Positions 1 to 10,412 of a DNA stretch of 64,000 nucleotides are shown here, piece by piece. The stretch is from Girardia tigrina (taxonomy: Eukaryota > Platyhelminthes > Tricladida > Dugesiidae), in the NCBI GenBank assembly GCA_001938485.1, contig MQRK01217781.1, positions 21,683 to 85,682 of the forward strand. The letters run 5' to 3'. Below the pieces are notes generated by a model, which was not told where the DNA came from, made no database searches, and saw only the letters and a list, made by a program, of their open reading frames with translations. The position numbers were made by a program, and so were the translations under genes. Positions within the stretch are counted from its first letter, which is position 1. Every line of letters starts with the position of its first letter.

Positions 1-269
1 ATTTTTATTAAAGTCGATTTTATAATAACCGATAAAAAATACATACATTTCTGTAGGCAGATGCTATTGCCACAAAATTATTTTACTATACCCGATTTTT
101 TATTGTATCCGACTTTACTATATCCGGAAGATACTGTATATATATAATAAAAATGACGGTATTTTTTCTATTAATCTTAAGTGTTTAAGAACCATTTAAT
201 TATTCAAAAATGAATTAATTAATACTATTTATTATTAAAAAGTGAATGCCATTTTTCAAAATTTATTTT

Positions 270-535
270 TGTAATTAATTTCGGCGGATTACTCGCCATC
301 TTCAGACTAAATTAACACTGGCTTTTTGCAGCTTATATATGAGAAAAGTGATTATGTAATCAATCGTGTAATAAAGGCTCTTTTTGAAAATGTTTAACAG
401 TTTAAATGTTAAATGTTTAGTCAAGTTGAGTGTGAAGCTTGAATATTAATTTTTGGATCCATGGATCTTATTAATAAGGCCTCACACGTTACTCTCTCCC
501 AGTAATTTTTAAATCGATTCAAAAATTTTTAAAAA
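270..535 (-). mobile_element. Penelope-like element terminal fragment
   Basis: This stretch resembles the 50.9-51.15 kb region that precedes the Penelope reverse transcriptase remnant. Both have a minus-strand CTGAWGAT hairpin motif near their left side, a stretch with ATTATGTAATCA or ATCATTATGTCA, and the shared string CTCTCCCAGTAATT (about 497 and 51120). No protein remains here. It is best read as a decayed Penelope terminal repeat next to the MULE. The match is by eye and interrupted by indels. Confidence 0.5.
278..305 (-). ncRNA. hammerhead-like motif in Penelope end (copy 1)
   Basis: On the minus strand: CTGAAGAT, a stem GGCG..CGCC closed over a loop, then GAAAT. The CUGANGA and GAAA boxes and the stem II position match the hammerhead ribozyme core. 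There is one extra U before stem II, and I could not define stem I or the cleavage site. The stem differs in sequence from the other copies but still pairs. Confidence 0.4.
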
Positions 536-754
536 GTGTATTTTTTAATTTTTATTTTATTTTAAATCTTATTGTTATGTAACTTATTATTTTTATATTA
601 TTAAAAAAGTATTGCAGGGCGAAAAAAAGACTGTTATGTCAGTAGGGGAAAAAAGATAAGGCCCTGAGAATCAATTGATATTGCGATGAACCATGGACTG
701 GGTCACATGTAATCGCATCATTTCACGTAGAGCTTACACGGGGATGATTACACC

Positions 755-905
755 ACAGACAGATATGACGAAGTTTTAGAACAGATACCTCACGAGGTAG
801 GAACTGATTATACTTCAGATAGTGATGATGAAAGGGAAGAACCAGTAGCTCTAGAGATAGTTACAGAGTATATTAGTACTTATTACCGAATAGTACTTTA
901 TTAAA
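755..905 (+). pseudogene. acidic coding-like remnant, possibly transposase N-terminus
   Basis: One open frame of about 45 codons encodes a strongly acidic peptide containing TDYTSDSDDEREEPVALE, ending in TAA at about 902. Acidic leaders like this are typical of piggyBac-type and other DDE transposases, but no catalytic domain follows in frame; the next coding signal is the MULE at 1001. It could equally be a host exon. No start codon or splice site was assigned. Confidence 0.25.
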
Positions 906-1000
906 ATATAATATTTATAATAAAATTTTCCATTTAGTTTAAAAATATACCTTAAAATATTATAAATTTCTTAAAATTTTTCTCTCACAGTTTTTTCAGC

Positions 1001-2368
1001 ATGAATCTTCAATTCTTTACTTCAAAATCTGGAAATCCGATTGTTGTGTATACAGGTTATTCTTATCGCTTTGATTATGACTTAAAATCCCTAGATGGAA
1101 AATCCTGGTGCTGTGTTGCTTATGAACAATATAAATGTAAAGGAAGAATTCGTACTTCAAACAACAACGAGGCATATATTATTTTAGGTCGTCCTTCTGA
1201 GCATCATCATGCTCCTGAGCCAGGTAAAGTTGTCGGTAGGCACATTGCTCAGGTGGTTGCAACTCGTGCATCGCAGACAGTAGAGGCCCCGAGGCAAATT
1301 ATTCAGAAATCTAGGACTGGGATTCCACTTGACGCTGCAATATTTCTTCCAAATTATCACTCTAGTCAACGTACAATTCAACGAAAAAGAAAACAAGAGA
1401 ACGCTCCTTGGCCAATCCAAATCATCTTTCAGAAACTAATGTTCCTGAAAATTTGAGGTTTACAACTAGAAATGAATGCCAACCGGATAATGCTCTTCAG
1501 TACAACTGCAAACATAAATCTGATGGCTTCTTGTGAAAATTGGTTTATGGATAGGACATTCTCTGTCACTCCTCGATTATTTTACCAAGTTTATACTATA
1601 CATGCTTTAAAATCAAACAAAGTATTCCCTCTTGTTTATGCATTGATGACCAATAAAACTCAATTAAATCACACTCGTATGTTTGAAGAGCTTTTAAGAC
1701 AACAACCAAATTTAAATCCACAAACTATTATGATGGATTTTGAAAAAGGAGCAATGAACGCTGTTTCCACTGTATTTGGTAATGCTAATGTTAAAGACTG
1801 TTTTTTTCATCTGAACCAATCAATTTGGAAAAAAATAAAAGAAACATCAAATCTTCCGGATCTCTATTTAAACAATGATGAAATGAGAACCATTCTGAAA
1901 TCACTGATGGCCTTAGCGTTTTCCCCTGAGGATGGTGTTATCACTACCTTTTTGGCACTACTTGATCTTTCTAATGATTATCTAGAACTCGATGATGTCT
2001 TTGCATATTTTGAGGATACATTTATTGGCCGTGCTCGTGGAGAACGAAGATTACGTCCTCGATATTCAATTCAGTGTTGGAATATATATGGCCGCGTTAT
2101 TTCTCATCTACCACGCACAAACAATGCAATAGAAGGTTGGCATCGTGCGTTTCAAAATTCTATCGCTTGCAAACACCTAACTGTTTATAGTTTGATAAAT
2201 CAATTTCGTACTGAACAAGATTTTGTTGAACTAATTTTGCAGCGCATTAGAGCAGGTGAAGAATTCCCACAATTCTCATCGCAATTTTATGCCAAAGTAA
2301 GTGAGAGGATTGAACGTGTCGTTAAGCAATACAATAATTTACGAATATTGGATATTAATTTAATTTAA
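1001..2368 (+). pseudogene. MULE transposase with FLYWCH zinc finger (broken)
   Basis: Two open segments in the same frame (1001-1456, 1472-2368) are separated by a TGA stop. The first carries a FLYWCH finger: W-C-C, KCKGR and a His cluster (HHH). The second carries a Mutator-like DDE transposase domain: WFMDRTF (first Asp), TIMMDFEKGA (second Asp), CFFHLNQSIW (zinc/His region) and RTNNAIEGWH (Glu). Near 1400-1480 the natural reading continues in another frame (PENLRFTTRNEC), so two compensating frameshifts flank the stop. The catalytic residues survive, suggesting fairly recent inactivation. In animals such proteins mobilise Mutator-family DNA transposons, and FLYWCH binds DNA. TIRs are not clearly delimited; tandem TAAAGTCG motifs downstream may be part of the right end. 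Confidence 0.85.
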
Positions 2369-2639
2369 TATATAAGTTTAATGTTTTTGTATCTTTCTTC
2401 TATTTACACATCACATTTTTTTGGTGTGTTATTCATTTGTTCTAGAATGTTATTTGAATTTTTTAAATTAGGAATTTACTAATTTTTCGTATGTTGCTTG
2501 TTTATTTTTTATATTAAAAAGAATAATTAAATGTCATGTCCATCTGAAATTTTCTATCCATTTATGTTTTAAAATTAAAACATTTGTATGATTCATTGTT
2601 TTATCATTACATAATTAAAATTTTTTATTCATATTTTAG

Positions 2640-2835
2640 ATGACATTGTTCACTTTTTGATAATTTTGTTGTAAATTTTTCGCTGTAAAGTCGTCCGCGA
2701 TAAAGTCACCCGCGGTAAAGTCGTCGTGGTAAAGTCGCCGTACCCAATTTATTGACTCAAATCCGGTGCTTCAGTTGAGTACCTTGTTCACTTTTTGACA
2801 ATTTTGTTGTAAATTTTCCGTTGTAAAGTCACAAT
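2640..2835. repeat. tandem duplication with TAAAGTCG minisatellite
   Basis: A unit TGTTCACTTTTTGAYAATTT...GTAAATTTTYCG occurs at 2647 and again at about 2785, offset roughly 138 bp. Between them is a 15-16 bp minisatellite with four variants of (G)GTAAAGTCG(T)CCGC. The inverse motif CGACTTTACTATATCC lies at 109-124 on the other side of the MULE, so this may be the subterminal or TIR repeat of that element. Confidence 0.6.
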
Positions 2836-3219
2836 AAACTTCTCGAAATTTACTTCGATTATCGAAATTTTGTCATTTTAATAAGTTTTATAGAGTTTTG
2901 AAAAATAGCTGTACAAACTCTAGCCACTTTTTTAAGATTCTTTTTCAAAAACTTTTTTTTAAATTCTAGAACATTTTTCCTGTAATAGAAAGTAGGATAT
3001 AAAAGGATCATACATTTTAAAAATTCATCCGACAGCTGGTAAAAGAACTAATCAGTGCGTTTTACTGTATCCAATTATTTTCTGATATTCGACTGCCGCA
3101 GTTTCGCAAAATTATTTATGCATTTCAACGCGCACCCTTGTATTGGTAGAGATAAGAATGTTTTAATAACCATATTTTCTATTTCTATGGGCTAAAAGTC
3201 AGCAGCTGTTTGAATGAGA

Positions 3220-4090
3220 TTATACATTTTGCACAGTGAACATTGCACAATCAACAGCATTAATGTTTTTGATTAATTCATGAAAAAATATTTTTTGTAA
3301 CCACTTTTCGGTTTTCCTCCATATATTTTTCGTTTTTTCTGCAGAATATGCAATCATTTTATGTTTAAACTGTTTAGTCCTTTTCAAATTGTCTCTTAGG
3401 TCTTCCTCTTGGTCTCTCTGATAAGACTCTCCCTCAATCATAACCTTCGCTAGTACTTGGTTTGTTATCTGATGTCTACAGAAGTTCAACTTCCTTCTTT
3501 TGATGGTCTCTTCGATTTATTCCAGTCTTTAATTCAGCATTTCTGTTACTCTCTTCAAAACGAATTCATTTATCTTTTTATCTTTCAAAATGCTCTTCAG
3601 TATTTACCTGTATCACTTCATTTCTAACACTATATGTTTATCAATGCTCTTCTGATTTAGTATCCAACTCTAGTATTCATAGAGAAGTGTTGTCGAGGCA
3701 ATAGCCTCAGTGATTTTCATTCTACTTTTAAGTTTGAATTCTTGGAGGTTAACAACTGGGCTAAGCCTAATCATTGCTTTTGATTCAATATCAATTATTA
3801 TTCAGATTTCTTCTTCTGATCCTTAATTCTCAGTGATATGAAATCCTAGATATTTAAACTCTTAACTTGTTCTCGCTTCCCTATTCAATATCAATATCCA
3901 GTTTAAGTTTGTTGCTACGGCTTCTTGGTATCTTTTTTCATTGATAATTTCTATTCCAAATTTCTCGATAACTTTGTACATCTGTTTTTAAGTTCCTGAA
4001 TCTCTGCCTTGTCTTTGTCAATTAAGTATATTTTTTTCATCAAATAATAACTACGCTTTCATCTGCAGTTTCTTCAACCATCAAATAATA
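3220..4090 (-). pseudogene. LINE reverse transcriptase C-terminus, decayed
   Basis: Reading the minus strand from about 4090 down gives pieces of a non-LTR retrotransposon polymerase in changing frames: ADESVVI, FKYLGFHIT, ESKAMIRLSPVVN, MKITEAIASTTLLYEY and the C-terminal RRKLNFCRHQITNQVLAKV. This is the order found after the catalytic palm in RTE/CR1/jockey-type LINEs (YLG box, then the GHVLR-like linker). Many stops and indels interrupt it. Only 3220-3489 is openly readable (89 codons). The 5' part with the endonuclease and FADD box is missing. The clade cannot be fixed. Confidence 0.65.
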
Positions 4091-4510
4091 ACTACACTTT
4101 CCTCTGAGGCTTATTCAAACATAAACTAGGTCGTCTATTGCTTCTATAAAAACTTTCTCTAGGAAAAGTTGTATCATTGTTGGTGAAAAAATGCAGTTTT
4201 GTCATAGTCCTACTGATGATTTAAAACCAATTGCTAAATTACACGCTTGTCAATATTTTGATCTTTGTGACTTATTAAGGCTTTTAATAAGTTTTGTCCA
4301 ATGTTTTGAATATTTACATTTTCCACCCGAAATAAAAATAAATAATTTTGCAGAAATTTCAGTTTATTTTTGCAAATGTAGGATAACTTTTACTTATCCT
4401 AAAATTAAAATTTTATTAATAATTAAATAATGTTACTTACTATAAAGAATATTTTTGTGAAATAAGTGAATTTAATCTAATTTAAATTAACAGATTTTAA
4501 TGAAAACTAG

Positions 4511-4680
4511 TTAACCTTTTCAATATTGCGGGGATAAATAAGCTCATTGCATTTTTCAAAAACCATATTTTCTAAAAATCTGAAATTGTGTAAACATGTT
4601 CCTTTACTTATTTACAGCACATTTAGTTCAATTATACAGAAATATCTTCAATGTCCATAAGTCGTATTGAAACAGATTTA
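4511..4680. mobile_element. TTAA-type MITE, copy A (decayed)
   Basis: Starts TTAACCTTTTCAATATTGCGGGG and is related in the same order to the reverse complement of 29114-29354 (shared strings GTTCAATTATAC, TTTACAGCACAT, AAGTCGTATTGAAA). The left TTAA is kept; the right end is degenerate. It is about 170 bp against 241 bp for copy B because an internal segment is missing. TTAA borders point to mobilisation by a piggyBac-type transposase. Confidence 0.6.
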
Positions 4681-5013
4681 TTTTAGAAATATTTTAAGGT
4701 CCTGACTTATTTTAATTTTTTTCTATGTTATAAAATGCTCAATCATCCTCTTTTTACAACTACATTAACTCTAATATTGACAAATTCTTTCATTCAGGTA
4801 CATATTCTGAAGCTTTTTATTACAATGACAAATTTATCAGTCGTTAAATTAAAATAAAAAGTTCTAAAATTGGATAATTTTTTATCAAAAAAATGTTTAT
4901 TTATCAAATATAAATTTTATAAAAATAAATAAAAATTAAGCCAAAAAGGAAAAAATATTTTCAATGTTTTCACAAATCAATGCAACTATATTAACATTAT
5001 GCACAAAAAACGA

Positions 5014-5331
5014 TCACGGAAAAGATAATTTGTTAACAAAATGAAACGATGATTTGCTTCTTCGAATAGTTTTCAAACGATTTTTTGATCTAGCTCTCAC
5101 GCCGTGACCTTCCGGGGTCTTGTTTGTCAGTCCTGACCGTCGAGCTGGCTTAAATGTATAACCCAGCTGCCTTGTGTGATGATAATTATTCGAATCTGAT
5201 TCATTTTCACTCTCCTCCAGTATGACATCTGGTGCAAATGTAGGCATGGACAAATTTCGAAGCTTTTTTGACTCATTGATTCTCTTTTTATTACAGAGTT
5301 TAGTGTAATACTTTATGTAAAATATTTGCAT
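5014..5331 (-). CDS. hypothetical protein, possible 3' exon
   Basis: A 105-codon open frame whose base composition is richer in GC than the surrounding spacer. After an AT-rich N-terminal part (probably intron or UTR read-through) it has an acidic run VILEESENESDS followed by a basic half rich in Arg/Lys (PARRSGLTNK, RARSKNRLKTIRRSKSS). No domain was recognised. It looks like the disordered C-terminal exon of a host protein; upstream exons were not found. The real coding part probably starts near the internal Met of SMPTFAPDV, after a splice acceptor. Confidence 0.35.
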   Translation of the reverse strand: MQIFYIKYYTKLCNKKRINESKKLRNLSMPTFAPDVILEESENESDSNNYHHTRQLGYTFKPARRSGLTNKTPEGHGVRARSKNRLKTIRRSKSSFHFVNKLSFP

Positions 5332-7473
5332 GTCGAAACAGCACTGATTTATTTGCTCTTGGGAAATCTATTTTAAATAACTGAATTAAATAAAAATAAT
5401 AGTTTCTAAATAAAAATATTTTATCACAAAAAAATCCAAATTAATGAAATCTAATAATTACATGTATAAAAAGAGCTTTTTATATTACCACGTTTTTATA
5501 ACAATCAATTTTTTCCACTATATTGTCCTTAAAATTTCAGTTTTCGATTTTAAAATATTTAATCACTCTATTCTCACTAAACAAACACAAAATACACAAA
5601 TTTTTACGAAATATTTAAATAATTTACATATCAACTGTTTACATAAACTATTAAAATCCCTATACTTTCAACAACGCCATTTATCGATGTTCTTCTTCAA
5701 TTTCTATATATTTAAATTGACCGGTATTAGTGTTAACTAGAATTGATAAAATAAAATGAATTAAAATTAATTTATATCGTAAGCTATAATCTGATTTGAG
5801 CTATTAATAATTATTAATTAACAACAACGGAGATTCAAATTTGATCAAAACAAAGATTCAAATCATTTTATTATACAAAATTTACCCATTTAAATTGTCT
5901 CCATACAAACTGTTTTTTGCCAAATGACAACTTAGACATGTCCGATCAACTTGAAATATTTTTTTCATATATCGTCTTCGGGTTATGATCTACTCTGAAA
6001 ATTTCAGCCCGATAGCTAGTCGGGGATTTGGTCAAATTTGAGTTGAAAGATTTTTCCCGGACAGAATGACAAACCGACAACAAGTGAAGTTTATAAGAAC
6101 GTGGAAATAAATAATATTTTATTAGACAGTGTTACAAAAATAATATAAAATCTTCTTTGTATGGTAAATTAGAGTCTGACAAATAAAGTATATATATATG
6201 GACATTTTAAAAAATAGAATCTGAAAAAAATGGAATTTTGAAGTTAAAGAGTTGATATAGCCATATGATTCTCGCAAAATCAATCTCTTAGTAATCTTCT
6301 GTTTTTCAATTGATTTATACATGGTGATATATAGACATTAGTCTCGCATCGAACATGGTTAATAGCTTCCTTTGGTGTAGCAGTTGATAAATCTACTTTA
6401 GTCAATTCCGATTTAATTACACTACTTGAAAGCTTGTCATTGGATTCATCATTACATGTGTCGATCATATTGCATCTCGTAATAACAAAAGAATTAATGA
6501 TTTCCTTATAGCAAACATTTAAATTAAAACTGCATTCAAGCTTTATATATTTTTATTTCGCTGTATGACTTTGTTACTTATGCCCTTTAACGGCGATGAT
6601 TTAGAAAACATGTTAAGCAACTCCTGGATAGAACTGAACATGTTCCCCATTGGAAATTCCAGTTCTAGTTGCTTTGCTCTTACACTCCTTATATTTAAAA
6701 AATCGAATTCTATTTTTTAAATAAATAATAAAAAAAATTCTATTTTTTAAATTGTTCCAATATATATATGATTGATATAAAAATAAATAATCTATTTATT
6801 ACTTTAACTCTACATTTACCTAACTCATCAGTCACAGTATTTATCATTTTTGCATTATTTTATTCTTTGAGTGCTCCAGTTGATCGCGAAATCACCCATA
6901 TAAAAATAGCTTGCACACATAAAAATGTTGCATAACTCTGATTTGAGTAATTCAGATTCCATTTAATATCTGAAAATCATGTCTAATCCAATTAATAAAA
7001 TACAAATAAATCATTTTTGATTGTTTTTTATTTTTCTTTATTTTTTATAACTAAAATTGAGATTGTCTGGTAGTATGTTTTGCGAGAATATATTAATTAA
7101 TAAATATTCTTGAGTGCGGAATTAATTTATACGTAGAATTATATTATAATTAGATTTATATATGGTATAACACTAGAAATTATTAATAATCTTTAAAATA
7201 TTTATGCCCAACTTAGAAGTCAATTATTTATTGTCTTAGTTTACTTCAGAGAAATTTATAACGTTTTGAAATTATAAAGGGTTCGCTTAATAAGAGTTTT
7301 ATTATATTGTTTTCGAAAATGAAGAGTAATTATATATTATTAATCGATAAAAATCTTAATTTATAATAAAAACCTTAATACAATCAATCAACTATTTTAA
7401 ACTAAAGGATGAAATTCGGAAATATGACGAAGGATATTATAACTTGAATATTATAACAAATGTTTGTTCGCAC
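5332..7473. other. AT-rich spacer
   Basis: No gene is supported. An open frame of 62 codons on the minus strand (6280-6468, with KVDLSTATPKEAINHVRCE) has mixed composition and could be an exon, but no family match or splice partner was seen. The remainder is long A/T runs and short direct repeats. Confidence 0.4.
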
Positions 7474-7963
7474 TAAGGACTGAGTGCGAAAAATATTACT
7501 AACTTTAAAATCCTCTATCTCCAAAACCATATTTTTGATTAAAAAATTACCGACTGTTTTGAAAAATGTGTTTAATTCAAAATAATTTGAGTAAGCTAAG
7601 AAAGATTATTTTTTAATAAATTCTGCGAGCTTTTTCGGAATACCTGCCATTAGGCTTGCAATTGTAGTTTCTGTCACGGTTTTGGCTACATTATTCCACT
7701 TGTTCCGAAAATCTGCGATTGTCTGTGCCCTCTTGTTTGTCGATTGGGATTACCTATCTTTGCACCAAACGACGTTATTGCCTTCGTACCACTTCTTGGC
7801 TGCCTTACCATAGTAGCACGATGCCAAATCCGGCGAAAAGAAAGTAAGACCTCCGTGCTGTTTTTCAAACAACAGCCCACTTAATTAGTTTTTGTAATTT
7901 GTGAATTTATGTTGGAGTTATACAGATTTAAAGTTAGTAATATTTGTCGCACTTAGTTCTTAA
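7474..7963 (-). mobile_element. Tc1/mariner-derived 490-bp element with TA ends
   Basis: Terminal inverted repeats of about 35 bp: left TAAGGACTGAGTGCG..AATATTACTAACTTTAAA, right its inverse with four mismatches, both bordered by TA. The inside, read on the minus strand, still encodes pieces of a Tc1-type transposase C-terminal region: DLASCYYGKAAKKWYEGN, and later TIADFRNKWNNVAKTV with SLMAGIPKKLAEFI. It is an internally deleted, non-autonomous copy that keeps part of its parent's transposase. Confidence 0.75.
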
Positions 7964-8436
7964 ATGCTTCCTCTATATGAATTGATCAAGAAATGATGAA
8001 CTGCATCACCTGATAAGTCATATCTGATAGCCTTGAATTTTTGCTTTGCTCAACATTATTTAAGTATCTGTATCCCCACACATATACAATATATTTTTAC
8101 AAAGGATTATAATAAAATAATACTGCTCCATTCCCGAAATAGGTGTCCGATTTGGATTTTTTCAAAAGTAAAGAAAATGTGGCTTTACTTTCAAAAGATG
8201 ACTATTATTTTGAAAACACTTTTTATTTATAATGTTTTTTTACAGTTATTCAAAGTTTTTCTTAAAATATTAGCTTTCAATTAAAAAATAGGAATTTTCA
8301 AGACCTCATATGAAGATCTAGACTTGAAAATATTTTTTCTAAAAATGATCAAGAAAGACATCAATTAATTCTTTAACCACTTAATGCTCGGATTATTTTT
8401 ACAAAAATAGTAATAAGTTAAAAAATAAAGTCAATT
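7964..8436. other. AT-rich spacer
   Basis: Nothing supportable was found. An 83-codon open frame here is hydrophobic AT-rich noise. Confidence 0.4.
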
Positions 8437-8483
8437 AAAAACAAAAACACGCCATTTATAAAATATATTTTTTACGACAATTA

Positions 8484-8511
8484 ATTTCGACGGTATAACC
8501 GTCATCGTCAG
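8484..8511 (-). ncRNA. hammerhead-like motif (copy 2)
   Basis: On the minus strand: CTGACGAT, stem GACGGT, loop TAT, stem ACCGTC, then GAAAT. The stem pairs perfectly over six bases. The CUGANGA and GAAA boxes are intact. Stem I partners are not obvious. Confidence 0.45.
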
Positions 8512-8568
8512 GTCTCAAGAAAAAAATGATTTAAAAAATCATACTTAAAAATCTTTTTTTCTTGAGAC

Positions 8569-8596
8569 CTGACGATGACGGTTATACCGTCGAAAT
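8569..8596 (+). ncRNA. hammerhead-like motif (copy 3)
   Basis: Exact inverted partner of the motif at 8484-8511, on the plus strand: CTGACGAT, GACGGT-TAT-ACCGTC, GAAAT. The two copies in opposite orientation would also pair with each other in a long transcript. Confidence 0.45.
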
Positions 8597-8642
8597 TAAT
8601 TATCGTAAAATTATGTTTTATAAATGGCGTGTTTTTGTTTTT

Positions 8643-9500
8643 AAACATAATTTGCCATTATTTTTTAATTTTCTGAATAAATAATATTTAATAATGTCTT
8701 CAAAATGAAACAACCCAAGATTAAAAAAGGCAAGTCGACATTATAGCTTTATGGATCGTATACATGTAAACAAGTCGAAATTCTGGAGCAACGTTCGTAT
8801 TAAGGCTATTTGATAAGTACAAAGCGCACGAATGCTATTCGTTCAAAAGCATTAGATGGTTAATAAATAAAAAATAATTATTAATATCTTTATAGACTAA
8901 AATGAATTTTCTTAAATTTACTATTTATTTTAATGTACATTCAAATTAACATTCGAAAATTTTAAATAGCAAATTATAATTGATAATATTAAACATAGAA
9001 AGGGGTTACTGGACTAAATTCAACAAATGAACTTGAAATCCCCCTAACCCTAACCTAAACCTTTGTTGAAATTAATTCTGCATCCCCATAGAAAGACGCT
9101 TGAAAATCATTTTCTTAAACATACTTTAACTAAATGACTTTTTTAATATTAAATTACCGTTCACAATAATCAATAATATATATTAGTTCATATAATATAT
9201 GTGTTCAATACTGCAAATATTTAAGGCATAACTTATTAATTAAGTACACATTGATCAAGTCTGATACTATCTAACTTTTTTCATAAATAAGTAGACTTAT
9301 ATTCAGATAAATTACATTTTACAGACCAAAAATTAATCACGTTATTCAATATTTTGAAAATTGAAAAAAAATAGTAAATATTGTGCTGTAAGAAATATCA
9401 AGAATTGACCAAATTTTTCAATACAAAAATAAATTTAAACAAAGTATCTGAAAAGTATAATGCATTGAATTAAAAATGTCATATAACAGTAACAAAAAAC
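8643..9500. other. AT-rich spacer, possible further exons of the 9.5-10.4 kb gene
   Basis: No feature is certain. Minus-strand 8800-8860 gives a short open stretch containing NAFERIAFVRF, which could be a downstream exon of the gene at 9511-10412, but I could not place matching splice sites. A short telomere-like string CCTAACCCTAACCTAAAC at about 9041 is isolated. Confidence 0.3.
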
Positions 9501-9510
9501 CAAAAGTTAC

Positions 9511-10412
9511 CTTTAAATAGTTACGAAATTCAGTTATGCGAGTAGGAGAGAAAAACAATATAGGAATTGGAGGTAATACTGACAACTGTTTTTTTATATC
9601 TGGATAGAAATCGATATGTCGGGCAGCCCAACTGACAACACTGAGAGCTTGGCAAGCGATACTGTGTTTTGTGAGCTCACAACTTGTACACAAAATCATA
9701 GCCAAATTAATGACATGATGAAATCTTTGACTTGAATCAGGATTGTAATTTAAAATCAATTCGAGATAATTCCATATTGTTAAAGTAGACAAATCATTGT
9801 TAATTAAATTACACAAAGTATTTTTCATTCTATCCATATCATTTATATACGATTTACAGAAATTTGTCATTTGTAATAATAGGAATATTTCATCACGAGA
9901 CATCGTCTAGAAACAAACGATAAATAGTCATCTTTCTATATAATGATTCATCGTAAGAATGGACTCACGTAGTTCATAATTTGCTTGACACTGACGACAT
10001 ATGCTGTATTCATGAGAAAAGAGAAAATTTTTAAATCAATTGTTTTTTCATCAATAGCTCGAAAAGTGTAATGAATGGCATCGAAAAAAACTTTTGGAGG
10101 ATGATCGAATATAATTTGATTAGTAAATCGAAGATTGTTTAGATGTGTCGAAATTTGATCAACAGTTGCAAATTTTGTGACATTAAACTTATTCTAGGTT
10201 TCAATAAGAAAAAAAAGGAAATAAAAACAAAAAACCAAAGTACTTTCTCTAAGTTAATTCGGCTTGAAATATTGAACTTGTATTTTGATTCCAGAGATTG
10301 GAAAAAAATTAGAGCATTTATTTCATCATCTGATAATGGAGATGCTTTCTGAAATGAAATCAATGTTGTAAATTGCAATTGAATTGCTTGTAAATTATGA
10401 TGAAATAATGCC
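9511..10412 (-). CDS. unrecognised spliced gene, three exons (partial)
   Basis: Three exons join in one frame on the minus strand: 10412-10244, 10193-9969, 9906-9511. Introns are 10243-10194 (50 nt) and 9968-9907 (62 nt); both are GT..AG and phase 0. The last donor at 9510 (GTAACT) shows that more exons follow. The joined product is about 263 residues, alpha-helix-rich, with pieces such as SPLSDDEINALIFFQSLE, FDAIHYTFRAIDEKT, LMNTAYVVSVKQIM and VINLAMILCTSCELTKHS followed by ACQALSVVSWAARH. The last segments resemble the second fold of cyclins (helix, then a segment where cyclins have PSLIAAAAL), but the cyclin-box Lys/Glu pair was not found. I treat this as a weak hint only. A start codon was not identified. 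A short upstream stretch with CIIC near 10540 could belong to it. Confidence 0.55.

Larger units (their letters stand above)
8437..8642. repeat. foldback of two inverted Penelope ends
   Basis: A near-perfect palindrome about 200 bp long: the left arm (8437-8527) contains AACACGCCATTTATAAAAT and the right arm its inverse (8555-8642). The arms carry the same end sequence found after the GIY-YIG genes at 12.8, 52.45 and 57.7 kb (ATGGCGTNNTT downstream of the hairpin motif). Two Penelope 3' ends have thus come together head to head with no coding sequence between. Confidence 0.8.

Noticed and set aside
5980-6100. Possible SINE-like GC-richer stretch (CGATAGCTAGTCGGGG)
   Set aside because: Single copy in the window, no pol III boxes or tail; not enough to call.
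9038-9062. Telomere-like CCTAACCCTAACCTAAAC
   Set aside because: Only two or three imperfect units, isolated in AT-rich spacer; not a telomeric array.
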